Origin: Spodoptera frugiperda
Taxonomy: Eukaryota; Arthropoda; Insecta; Lepidoptera; Noctuidae
Direction of reading: 5' to 3'
DNA: 64,000 nucleotides
NCBI RefSeq assembly: GCF_023101765.2
Contig: NC_064230.1
Location: forward strand, 4,402,001-4,466,000
The translations under genes and the position numbers were made by a program. Under the pieces are notes generated by a model. The model saw nothing but the letters and a program-made list of their open reading frames with translations, searched no databases and was not told the origin of the DNA. Positions 48,066 to 60,200 of the stretch are shown piece by piece. The number at the start of each line of letters is the position of its first letter. Position 1 is the stretch's first letter.

Positions 48066-51000
48066 TGCACATACTGACTAGGTAAGTCTCAATGCGCCCG
48101 AATGCGGGCACGACTTCTGAGACAAGAAACATTTCACACATCCATACATTGTGTTTGTATTTATACTCCTTTATGGAGAAATACTACCGACTGCAGTATT
48201 TTGGAACTTTAGCTGCTAACAGCTGATCATGCGAAAGCATGCGCAAAATTTTTTTCTAGACATAGACATTTACAAACTACTTTTCTATTATTTAACCCAT
48301 TTATGAGATGCTAACCAATAAAGTTTCTTGACGGTTGTCTTCAATACAACACCCACGAATCGTTTAATGTAAATACGAAGGAAACATTGTGTAAGCAGCA
48401 GTTGGGAAATACTCCATAGTGTGGTCTAATGCCATGCAACATGTACATTGTATATAGCGGACCAATAGCTGCGTTATTCTGTCGCGTAGAACGATACATA
48501 GTACATCAAGTAGATACATTGTTGTCTGGTTGAGAAACCGCATTAGAAACACAATAGAACTACTAATAAATTCTTGGATATATACAGAGTACAATATAGT
48601 TTCTTGACGGTCGTCTTCGATACAAGACTGATAAATACTTCGTATTATGTAAACACAGAATGCATGTGTGCCATACCTTAAGGCATTTGGAGACATTTAC
48701 AATTTCAATATTGATTTAAAACAATCGATGTGAATATTATCGAGCGCCTGAATGTACAGATACAGATCCCTCCATAGACAAGGAATGTTTCAATATTCAA
48801 TACTAAATTCTTTATCCAATAGATAATCAGATTGTAGTTCCACATAGGACGACACTTTAATAACATTTAAAGTGCGGTGACAGTACACATCGCCTCCTGT
48901 GTGGAGTCAAATGTTAATACATTCATATTGGAATACAAACGATTCAATGTGTGGACAAAATGTATGTCCATGTCCAGCAGTGGACCAGAGTAGGCTGACG
49001 CAAGAGAGTGAAATATACAATTTACAACCACTACCTACAATATAACATTAAGGACAATTGTGTTTCTTGATGGTTGTATTCGATACAACTTTAGACAATA
49101 TTCGTATTATATGAACAAGAAAGTAACATATTATTTTGTAAGTGGCAGTTAACTACCAACTGTTTAGAAATACTGACACATTATGTAATTGTTATAGATT
49201 TCATTAATATGTGTAGAAATAGTAGTAAATTCATTTTATATCATTTATTCTTAACTAACACCTCTGGTGCCTGAATGTAGTGCTTCCTTCTAAGACATGA
49301 AACATTATTTAGAAAAATCATTGAATTTACAGTTAATACTGCAATCATTTTTAATATTCAGGGGGATAATTGCGTACAACCTACAAACTTGTCTGCTTGC
49401 TTCACGAACTAATGAGTTTCTTGACGGTTTTCTTCGATACAAGATTGTACGAACATAATTATTTGATCGTCTACTTACACATTCACGGTACAGTAACAAA
49501 TTCACAGATATTTAGACGTAATCAGCAGTTTCTTGACGGTTGTGCTTCGATACATGTTCGAGCAGTGTATGTCACCACATACTACTTGGACATACTGACT
49601 CGATAGCGCACAATGCGCGTATATATGGGGCTGCCTGTAGAGACATGTAACATAGTATATAATAATATCCAATGTATATTAATTCGTATATACGAATACT
49701 GCACGTACAACGATCACTTCAATGGTGTCCTAAGTTAGAAAATGTTTTTTTATGAACATACTGATCTATAATAATTATGTACCCAAAGAAATATATTACT
49801 TGAACAGGTATAAAACCTAAAACGTCGTCGCGTATTAAGTCTTTCATTTCGAAGACTTTACAATAAGTTTCTTGATGGTTGTATTCGATACAACTTTAGA
49901 CAATATTCGTATTATATGAACACGAAAGTAACATATTATTTTGTAAGTGGCAGTTAACTACCAACTGTTTAGAAATACTGACACATTTTGTAATTGTTAG
50001 AGATTTCAATTACATGTGTAAAAAAGTTAGACTGAAGTCACAACATTCACGTAACAAATATCGACGCACACAATCAGAACAAACACAAAGCCCTGTAAGT
50101 AGCTGTTTATGAGATTACAAGCTACTTGGACATACTGATTTATAAACACCACATTTTGTGTGTGTGGAAATATTTTTAATAGGAAAAATTAGTACCAGAA
50201 TAAGATTGCCGGCTTCTAGAACAACGAGTTTCTTGACGGTTGTCTTTGATGTAACTTTTACAAGAGTGTGAGGACTTCATTGTACTGCAATGTTCCACTT
50301 TACTTGTGAACAAATATTTCGCATGAAACAGTTGATTATAGAAATACAAAGATTAATGAGCTGTCGGACACAAGACATGGACATGTGTGAGACGACATAG
50401 ATAAAGACTTGCAGCGTATCCTTTCTACTATCAAATGATTGATTACAACAAACACAGTTCATCACTAGTCGTTTCTTGACGGTTGTCTTTGATACAGTTT
50501 TGTAATACTTTTCGTATTACGTCAACACGTAGAAAACGTTTGAAGAGAATTTTCAATAAACAGTATTGTACATTGTAACCTCCACGTTCTAAGTGGAAAA
50601 ATAGTTGTTTTAATTCTGAAATATGATGTTGATATCACAATCGAGTGATAAAGTTGTATTATTATTTAATTCACGTTATAGACTTAGAAAAAATGTTTTC
50701 TCAACTAGTTTCTTGACGGTTGTTCTTCGATACAACTCTTACAATACTTTGACCATGAAATATGTAGCGATCATTACATAAGTAGCTGTACATGACACTA
50801 CAAACTACTTGGAAATACTGAGTAAGTCTCAGCGGACACCTTGGTAAGGAAATGTGCCACAAAATATTGTGGACAATTGTAGTTGAATGAACTTTGTAAC
50901 ACGACACATACAAACAAGAATGTAGTTCAAGAGACAAGAGAGATATGTATGTACTAAGTTTATACTAGCAGGAATCATCATATACTTTATGTATCTCATA

Positions 51001-53185
51001 ATTTATCCAATAAGTTTCTTGACGGTTGTCTTCAAGTGGAGAAATAGTTATGTTAGCTTCTGTATGGAGGAGTGACTTTTCAATCACCTTCATCACAACA
51101 TTAAGGACAATTGTGTTTCTTGATGGTTGTATTCGATACAACTTTAGACAATATTCGTATTATATGAACACGAAAGTAACATATTATTTTGTAAGTGGCA
51201 GTTAACTACCAACTGTTTAGACATACTGACACATTATGTAATTGTTATTGATTTCATTTCATTTTATATCATTTATTCTTAACTAACACCTCTGGTGCCT
51301 GAATGTAGTACTTCCTTCTAAGACATGAAACATTATTTAGAAAATTCATTGGATTTACAGTTTATACTAATAATGTATTGTATGTATTCATTTCAATACA
51401 AGAAGAAGTATTTTTTAGCACAAGAAGTTTACTTAACTTCCTGTACATACGAATTTGTAGAGATTCTTAATGGTTGCATTCGATAGTCGGTAAACATTTG
51501 GAAAATGTTCATCCAAACTTATATTATAAATGCGAAAGTAAGTCTGTCTGTCTGTCTTTTCTTCATGCCTAAACTACTGAACCGATTTGTGTGAAATTTG
51601 GTACAGACATAGTTTGGAACTTGAGAAAGGACATAGTCCAACGTCCAGCAGTGGACAGATACCCACTACCTACAATACCACATAAGGGACAATTGTGTTT
51701 CTTGATGATTGTATTCGACACAACTTTAGACAATATTCGTATTATATGAACACGAAAGTAACATATTATTTTGTAAGTGGTAGTTAACTACCAACTGTTT
51801 AGAAATACTCACACATTATGTAATTGTTATAGCTTTCAACTACATGTGTAAAAAAGTTAGACTGAAGTCACAACATTCACGTAACAAATATCGACGCACA
51901 CAATCAGAACAAACACAAAGCCCTGTAAGTAGCTGTTTATGAGATTACAAGCTACTTGGACATACTGATTTATAAACACCACATTTTGTGTGAGACTTTG
52001 TTGACAACTATACGATAGGAAAATATCCATATCCAGGGACTTCTTCATTAAATATTGAATAATATTGTTTGCACGGAGTTTCTTGACGGTTGTCTTCAAT
52101 ACAATTGTTATGTTTTAAACATGATGTGAGAAATATTTAAAAGCAGCTGTTCATAAATCTACAAACAACTTGGAATTAATGACTTGGTAAGTATCACTTT
52201 GTGATAGTGAAACAATATTTATTATCAACCCATAGATAGGTTTTGTTTCAGTAGGAATTGTGAACAGCATTCTTGCTTTCCCAATTTGTGATAGGGCAAA
52301 ATGTTATGCAAATTGATGTGTAGACCATAAGTTCGTAGACTATACTGTTTAGACCATTAGTCGCTATTTAGTTTAGTTTGTTATACGTTATTATGATTAT
52401 AACGGCACCGGGCGATGCTGTCTCTGACAGACAACAACATCCTTTAATACATTTATGAAATGTCGAACTACAAACAGCTTCGGAAATGTAAACCAGAAGA
52501 CGAGACGAGAACTAGTTTCTTGACGGTTGTCTTCGATACAACGCTTGAATAATATATTGTTATTGCCATTTATTAATTGAATATGAATATCAATATGACG
52601 AACTGGACATAACATAGAAACAAAGTTAATTACATCGATAAGACAATATAATTCACGCGACAAATATCGACGCACACAATTAGAACAAGCGCGGTTGTCA
52701 CTAGCAGATTGCTTGACTGCAACAACTTTGTATAATTATTGACTTTTTATTAATTTACATGTTTATAATATAAAATAGAAAAGTCACATAGAACAACTTC
52801 TGCACGTAGAACAGTTAGTTCTAAATAGGGAAAATGTTGTTTTATAAATGCCTTTTCAAGGCATTGTAAATACAAATAGCAATCGACAAACATTGCAATA
52901 GAAGTTTCCAGACACGAGTTTCTTGACGGTTGTTCCTCGACAGAACTCATATACAATACTGGTAAGACAAATATCGACGCACACAGTTAGAACAAGCATG
53001 GCGGAAGGTACATTGTTAAATAACTTTGAATAAGTGGGAAGTTACAAATATTCTTGTAGTCTGAATATTCGTATTTGTATACATTGCCAGGTTTCATGCA
53101 CTTCAGGGATGTAAAATGTACATCATAGAATTACAACTGACTCGGTTGCTATGGTAACGAGTTTCTTGACGGTTGTCTTCGATAC
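48066..53185 (+). repeat. Array segment 16
   Basis: Box A copies start at about 48322, 48599, 49062, 49414, 49528, 49866, 50226, 50471, 50707, 51013, 51114, 51697, 52076, 52514, 52916 and 53159. Box E copies lie at about 50057, 51889, 52664 and 52971. 48066-48250 recurs at 55550-55700, 57545-57720 and 59780-59960. 48600-48960 pairs with 53395-53760. Within 48963-49000 and 51634-51655, CCAGCAGTGGAC fragments look like retroelement tails. 52190-52440 has no clear box and no recognised feature. Confidence 0.7.
51508..51633 (+). mobile_element. Fragment of a common lepidopteran repeat
   Basis: TATTATAAATGCGAAAGTAA is followed by (GTCT)n and CTACTGAACCGATTTGTGTG, AAATTTGGTACAGACATAG, a text widespread in moth and butterfly genomes. 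It is short and truncated; no ends or target duplication are clear. The class is not assigned. Confidence 0.55.
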
Positions 53186-53387
53186 ATCATCATCATCATC
53201 ATCAGCCGAGAGACGTCCACTGCTGAACAAAGGCCTCCCCCTTGGTCCTCCACGTAGAACGACAAGCCGCCACCTGCATCCACTGGCTCCCCGCCACTCT
53301 GACGATGTCGTCGGTCCACCTAGTGGGAGGTCTGCCCACGCTGCGTCTTCCGGTCCGCGGTCGCCACTCAGTCACCTTCCTGGCCTG
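53186..53387 (-). mobile_element. 3' end of a lepidopteran non-LTR element inserted in box A
   Basis: In the minus orientation it ends in (GAT)n; on the + strand it starts ATCATCATCATCATC and runs through GAGAGACGTCCACTGCTGAA and CCTAGTGGGAGGTCTGCCC. The flanking duplication GTCTTCGATAC (53175-53185 and 53388-53398) lies within the core of box A. The uninterrupted paralogue at 48599 continues straight into AAGACTGATAAATACTTCG. Family is probably RTE or CR1/Jockey-like; not resolved. Confidence 0.87.
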
Positions 53388-56127
53388 GTCTTCGATACAA
53401 GACTGATAAATACTTCGTATTATGTATACACAGAATGCATGTGTGCCTTACCTTAAGGCATTTAGAGACATTTACAATTTCAATATTAATTTAGAACAAT
53501 CGGTATGAATATTATCGAGCGCCTGAATATACAGATACAGATCCCTCCATAGACAAGGAATGTTTCAATATTTAATCCTAAATTCTTTATCCAATAGATA
53601 ATCAGATTGTAGTTCCACATAGAACGACACTTTAATAACATTTAAAGTGCGGTGACAGTACACATCGCCTCCTGTGTGGAGTCAAATGTTAATACATTCA
53701 TATTGGAATACAAACAATTCAATGTGAGGACAAAATGTATGTCCATGTCAAGTGAAAAAGACACTATACACCTACAATATTACATTAAGGACAATTGTGT
53801 TTCTTGATGGTTGTAATCGATACAACTTTAGACAATATTCGTATTATATGAACACGAAAGTAACATATTATTTTGTAAGTGGCAGTTAACTACCAACTGT
53901 TTAGAAATACTGACACATTATGTAATTGTTATAGATTTCATTTCATTTTATATCATTTATTCTTAACTAACACCTCTGGTGCCTGAATGTAGTGCTTCCT
54001 TCTAAGACACGAAACATTATTTAGAATATTCATTGGATTTACAGTTAATACTGACGTCATCATAAAAATTGATATAATATTTGTCAAGTATATTGTTTTA
54101 CTAATGAAGAAGTAAACTTGTCTGCTAGCTTCACGAACTAATGAGTTTCTTGACGGTTGTCTTCGATAAAAGATTTAAGATGCTTTAACATTATGTGACT
54201 GATATAACTTCTTTATTATTTAACTTACTTAACATACAACTATTGAAGAATATTCAGTATACTCTTGTATATGTTCCATTTCAACATTTAAAATGTAGAT
54301 AATACGACATTACCACGTAGAACGACAAATAGTTGTAAGTGGGGAAACTGTTGTTTTATATCGCGACAAGTTTAGAAAGATGACGAGTTGCTGTTACCTC
54401 TACACTGTAACTACTGCTCTACTGGCATCTTACGATGGGAAATACTTGAATTATATCGTGTTAATATATTCACACAAAAATGCATTAAGAACACTTTTAA
54501 CTGTGTTCACACGCCTCCAATCCGTAATCATAGATACATACATTATAATTCATACGACATATATCGACGCACACAATTAGAACAAACACAACTGTCACAT
54601 GCACATTGCTTGACAGTTGTCTTCGATACAATTTTAACAAATATTTCGTACAATGCAAATTACTAGACGATACATTTAATATTGAGAATTGAGAACCACT
54701 TTAGTGACGTCATAAGTGGGGAAATAGTTATGTTAGCTCCTGTATGGAGGAGTGTTTGTAAAACATTAATGTTGAAATTCAAACATTTAAATTTATTACG
54801 AGAATACATTTTACTAAGTTAAGGTATTTTCTTCCTCAACTAAGAATAAACACGAGCAGAACTCCGGAGAATGATATTTGTAGAAAGAAGGATATGTATG
54901 TAAAGTTTCTTGACGGTTGTCTTCGAAATAACTTAGATACATACTTTATGCATTAAGTTCAATTGCACCAGAATGCGACATTGAAAGTAGTACATAGTAC
55001 ATTTAATAATGCCGCGGAACTCTCAATATTCAATTATTACATTTACCTCTTTGTTATGGGAATAAAACACACTTTTATACAACATTGATTAAGGAAGGCT
55101 CCTTACACTTGGATGAGTTTATACTGATGCAGAAGACATTAATGTTTCGATCAAATCATTGCACTAAACATCGACACACACAGCTAGAACAAGCACACAC
55201 CCCGTGCACTGAACTTGCTGGTAGAACATTGTACTAGACGTTGTACTAACGTTAGCACTTGTCGTAGTAAACAGAGCACACGAGTGACTCCACTCGTACA
55301 ATAAGTCTCATCACACCTGCATGTGGCATTGGAAGTGAGACGTGGGACGTTTAATGACGTCATAACCAGAGAAACTCATGTTTATTATCAAACCGACTTG
55401 TTTGAGGATTAAAATATATACTTATATAAAGACAATATAATTCACGCGACATATATCGACGCACACAATTAGAACAAGCGCGGTTGTCACTAGCACATTG
55501 CTTGACTGTCTTCGACACAACTTTGTATATTTACGTAACCACTTGCACATACTGACTAGGTAAGTCTCAATGCGCCCGAATGCGGGCACGACTTCTGAGA
55601 CAAGAAACATTTCACACATCCATACATTGTGTTTGTATTTATACTCCTTTATGGAGAAATACTACCGACTGCAGTATTGTGGAACTTTAGCTGCCAACAG
55701 CTGATCAATATTTTTACATATACAGTAATAGAAAACATTTTTGAAAATGATTGTAACATAGATATCGACTATTTGTTTCATGGACATACGCAGATACATA
55801 AGTTTCTTGACGGTTGTGTTCAATACGATACACCTCTTTTACAATATTTCAAATGAGAGGTAACTTGGATGTAGGTACTGATTAAGTACCTTATCGGGAA
55901 AATTTATTAAATTTCCAAAATTTACTGTCCACTTACACCACAGACAAAGACAATGCGGAGAATGCTTCATAACTGTAATCCTATTTGGAATAATGTTGCT
56001 GTACGTATATAATGGCAATACAAAACGTTTCTTGACGGTTGTCTTTGACAGAGACCTTTTTCATATTATTACTAAAACGCTTTTATTAGGTCGACCTGTA
56101 TGTGTGTAACTATGTAAACAAGTCTAA

Positions 56128-56337
56128 GAAAACTTATTTAACCATCTTCTAAATACCGTAGCGTTATGGAAATTGGCAGTTGTATGTGATGTTGCAGACA
56201 ACACAATAATATGGTACCGTCGAGCTGATCTGGTGATGGAGCCGGAAGATATGAACTGGAACTCCGAAATGGATGACGACATATACATATATCGACGCAC
56301 ACACAAGTCCGTATATAGTGAACATTTGCAACAGTAG
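56128..56337 (+). other. Candidate coding fossil, 69 open codons
   Basis: Open after TAA at 56125, it reads N-T-V-A-L-W-K-L-A-V-V-C-D-V-A-D-N-T-I-I, then W-Y-R-R-A-D-L-V-M-E-P-E-D-M-N-W-N-S-E, M-D-D-D-I-Y-I-Y-R-R-T-H-K-S-V-Y-S-E-H, and stops at TAG. The only useful ATG is at 56236 (33 residues plus stop). The acidic E-D-M-N-W-N-S-E-M-D-D part resembles the T-Q-D-M-N-M-D-E ending of other units and lies at the same place, just before box E, which is read in frame here. The upstream 150 bp occur once in the window. Unknown function. Confidence 0.4.
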
Positions 56338-56461
56338 CAGTCAGTAATATTGTCTCTGAGACATGGAACAATGCACAGGTTCTAATGGGAAGTAAAGATG
56401 TGGTAGTACATTTTGTACATTTCAAAGATTATATTAAGTATCTTGACGGTTGTCTTCTTAT

Positions 56462-56496
56462 ATATTTGTCAAACGTTGTATACGTTTGACAAATAT
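56462..56496. repeat. Hairpin with perfect 15-bp arms
   Basis: ATATTTGTCAAACGT, loop TGTAT, then the exact complement. It directly follows the box A variant at 56436 and replaces its ATACAAC end. Paralogues at 33680 keep only the right arm (TTTGACAAATATTTTG), so the left arm is a local inverted duplication. Confidence 0.88.
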
Positions 56497-56859
56497 TTTA
56501 TGGTGAAAAATAAATATTTCAAACACCTTTTATAAACGCAATATTATTTTGGAAATTGTACCAGTATAATTATGTTCTAAACATATGTTCCAAAGCTCAT
56601 GGCTTTGAAACATTAGACCATGACCATACGCAAGTACCACATATACCTGTTGGGATTTCATTCTGCAGACGTTTCATTGAATTGTTGAGTCAAATATGGA
56701 CACTTCATCAACCATTGTCTTATAATTTTACTTCGTATGTGATATTTAATGAGTTTCTTGACGGTTGTTCTTTGATGTACTTAACATATATTTTATCTTA
56801 ATACATATTTCATATCACATGAAATACTGAAAAGGATATCTTGTGTAGAACGACCGTAG

Positions 56860-57223
56860 AGCAGCCTCCTCCTCCTCAGTCGTACATTCTTGACAGAATG
56901 CTCGTGGTTGACAATGATGCATTTTCCCTGGATATCGTAGCTCTCGCGATGTGCCTCCACTTGTTGAAGTCTTCACCCGTAACCCTGGGCACGGGTTCCG
57001 CGTTATACCCCGCAGGACTGGGTCCCTGCTGAACTTCGCCATCTACACACTCCGGCCTACTGAAGTGTAAGATGCCCACCCCCGCGACATGGACGCGCCA
57101 GACAGGAATTGCCCAAGTGAAGAGTAGAGAAGGTGACTCTACTCCCCCCAGGGCCGAGTTAATGGGCGTATATGATCCCACACCCAAAGGCTTAACACTA
57201 ACACTACTACAAATATAAATAAA
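56860..57223. repeat. GC-rich block, copy 7
   Basis: Same block, 103-codon minus frame open (56876-57187). The right flank is cut soon after: CTCACTCGGACATATTTTAC joins GTGGGACGTTTAATGACG, a chimeric junction to the segment seen at 6935 and 55345. Confidence 0.75.
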
Positions 57224-60200
57224 ACAACATTCAGTTGTTGTATCTTGTAAATACTAATTCTAGAATACATTTATGTACGAAATATATATTTTATTGAAAA
57301 GATACATCAACATTACATAGTTCTCTCCTCACTCGGACATATTTTACGTGGGACGTTTAATGACGTCATAACCAGAGAAACTGATGTTTATTGTAACATC
57401 AACATGTTCCACGACTAAGACATATATAAAGACAATATAATTCACGCGACATATATCGACGCACACATTAGAACAAGCGCGGTTGTCACTAGCACATTGC
57501 TTGACTGTCTTCGACACAACTTTGTATATTTACGTAACCACTTGCACATACTGACTAGGTAAGTCTCAATGCGCCCGAATGCGGGCACGACTTCTGAGAC
57601 AAGAAACATTTCACACATCCATACATTGTGTTTGTATTTATACTCCTTTATGGAGAAATACTACCGACTGCAGTATTTTGGAACTTTAGCCGCTGATCAT
57701 GCGAAAGCACGCGCAAAATATGTTTCTAGATATAGACACATACAGTAATAGAAAACATTTTTGGAAATGATTGCAATATCGATATAGACTACTTAGTTCT
57801 TACATGGACATACGCAGATATATAAGTTTCTTGACGGTTGTGTTCAATACGATACAACTCTCTTACAATATTTCAAATGAGAGGAAAACACACTTGGAAG
57901 TAGGTACTGATTGAGTAGCTTACCGGGAAAATTCATTGAATTTTCAAAATTTACTGTCCACTTACAATACAGACAAAGACAATGCGGAGAATGCTTCATA
58001 ACTATACTCCTATTTGGAATAATGTTGCTGTACGTATATAATGGCAATACAAAACGTTTCTTGACGGTTGTCTTCGACAGAGACCTTATTCATATTACAC
58101 ACATGAAATATTGAGAGTTGGAACATAGATATTCTGTGTATAACGACCACTTTAGTATCGTTCTAAGTGGGGAAATTGTCGTTGTACCTATATCGCATCA
58201 AGACGTTCCTAGAAATGATGACCGATGTATCTCGTATGTCAAACGTTTTATTAGGACGGGCTTTGGAACCCAAGATATGAATATGGACGAAACAATACAG
58301 ACAATATAATTCATACGACATATATCGACGCACACACAAGTCCGTATATAGTGAACATTTGCCATAGTAGCAGGAAGTAGGTACTGATTGAGTACATTAT
58401 CGGGAAAATTTAAAGTTTACTGTCCACTTATAACGAACTATCGTAAATAAGAAAACATTTTTGAAATGATTGCAATATCGACATTGATTATATTAGTTAC
58501 ATGGACATACGCAGATACATAAGTTTCTTGACGGTTGTGTTCAATACAAGTTTGGTAAATATGTTGTATCATGTAAATACGTAGGAAACATGTGTAAGTA
58601 GCTGTTTCTGAGATTACGAGCTAAGTACTTGGACATACTGAGTAATAAACTCCACTTGAGTGAGACTTTGTAGATAGCAGTTGTTCAATAGAAACTATAT
58701 AACTTTAGAATTATATAATCATCGATGTATACCATCACTATAGAACATTTGAAATGTTTTTAAATATAGGGATGGACAGAAGAAGACATTGTACCGAGCT
58801 TTTGTTTTGTTTTTTGAAATTTGACAAGTTTCTTGACGGTTGTCTTCGATACAACGTTGACAGAACATATAGTACCTAGCTGTGTATGTGGCTACACACC
58901 ACTGTGGAATACTGACTAGGTAAGTCTCATGTCTACACAAAAGTAGGCAACATCTTTTGATAGTCTCATGATGACGCTGACATGACCTACTAATAAACAT
59001 CGACACACATAGCTAGAACACGCACACACCGCGTGCACTAAACTTGTTGGTAGAACGGCTGAGATATAATTATATACCCGCTACATTTGCCACGTATTCA
59101 TTGTCCATATAATACATGAAACATATCCATACTCGGATACCATGGAAGAACATAGAAAAGACAAGAAAATCCACGCGATTTGAGTTATGCATTAAGCATT
59201 AAGTTCAATTGCACCAGAATGCGACATTGAAAGTAGTACATAGTACATTTAATAATGCCGCGGAACTCTCAATATTCAATTATTACATTTACCTCTTTGT
59301 TATGGGAATAAAACACACTTTTATACAACATTAATTAAGGAAGGCTCCTTACACTTGGATGGGTTTATATAGTTGCAGAATGCACTAATGTTGCTATCAA
59401 ATCATTGCACTAATCATCGACACACACAGCTAGAACAAGCACACACCGCGTGCACTGAACTTGCTGGTAGAACATTGTACTAGACGTTGTACTAACGTTA
59501 GCACTTGTCGTAGTAAACAGAGCACACGAGTGACTCCACTCGTACAATAAGTCTCATCACACCTGCATGTGGCATTGGAAGTGAGACGTGGAACGTTTAA
59601 TGACGTCATAACCAGGGAAACTGGTGTTTATTTTCACATTGACATGTTCCTTGACTAAGAAATATATAAAGACAATATAATTCACGCGACATATATCGAC
59701 GCACACATTAGAACAAGCGCGGTTGTCACTAGCACATTGCTTGACTGTCTTCGACACAACTTTGTATATTTACGTAACCACTTGCACATACTGACTAGGT
59801 AAGTCTCAATGCACCCGAATGCGGGCACGACTTCTGAGACAAGAAACATTTCACACATCCATACATTGTGTTTGTATTTATACTCCTTTATGAAGAAATA
59901 CTACCGACTGCAGTATTTTGGAACTTTAGCTGCTAACAGCTGATCATGCGAAAGCACCGCTAAATATGTTTCAAGATATAAACATGATTTGTAAATGACT
60001 GCAACATTGACATTGATTATACTTGTTACATGGACATACGCAGATACATAAGTTTCTTGACGGTTGTGTTCAATACGATACAACTCTCTTACAATATTTC
60101 AAATGAGAGGAAAACACGAAGTAAGCACTGATTGAGTACCTAATAAATCCATTGAATTTCCATTTACTTACTGTCCACTTACAGCACAGACAAAGACAAT

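Larger units (their letters stand above)
53388..56859 (+). repeat. Array segment 17
   Basis: Box A copies start at about 53799, 54143, 54904, 55801, 56027, 56436 (variant) and 56751, with a partial one near 54607. Box E copies lie at about 54562, 55159, 55454 and 56290. 53780-54060 recurs at 49050-49320 and 51100-51360. 55140-55380 is one of four copies of the segment at 6752. No conventional gene. Confidence 0.7.
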
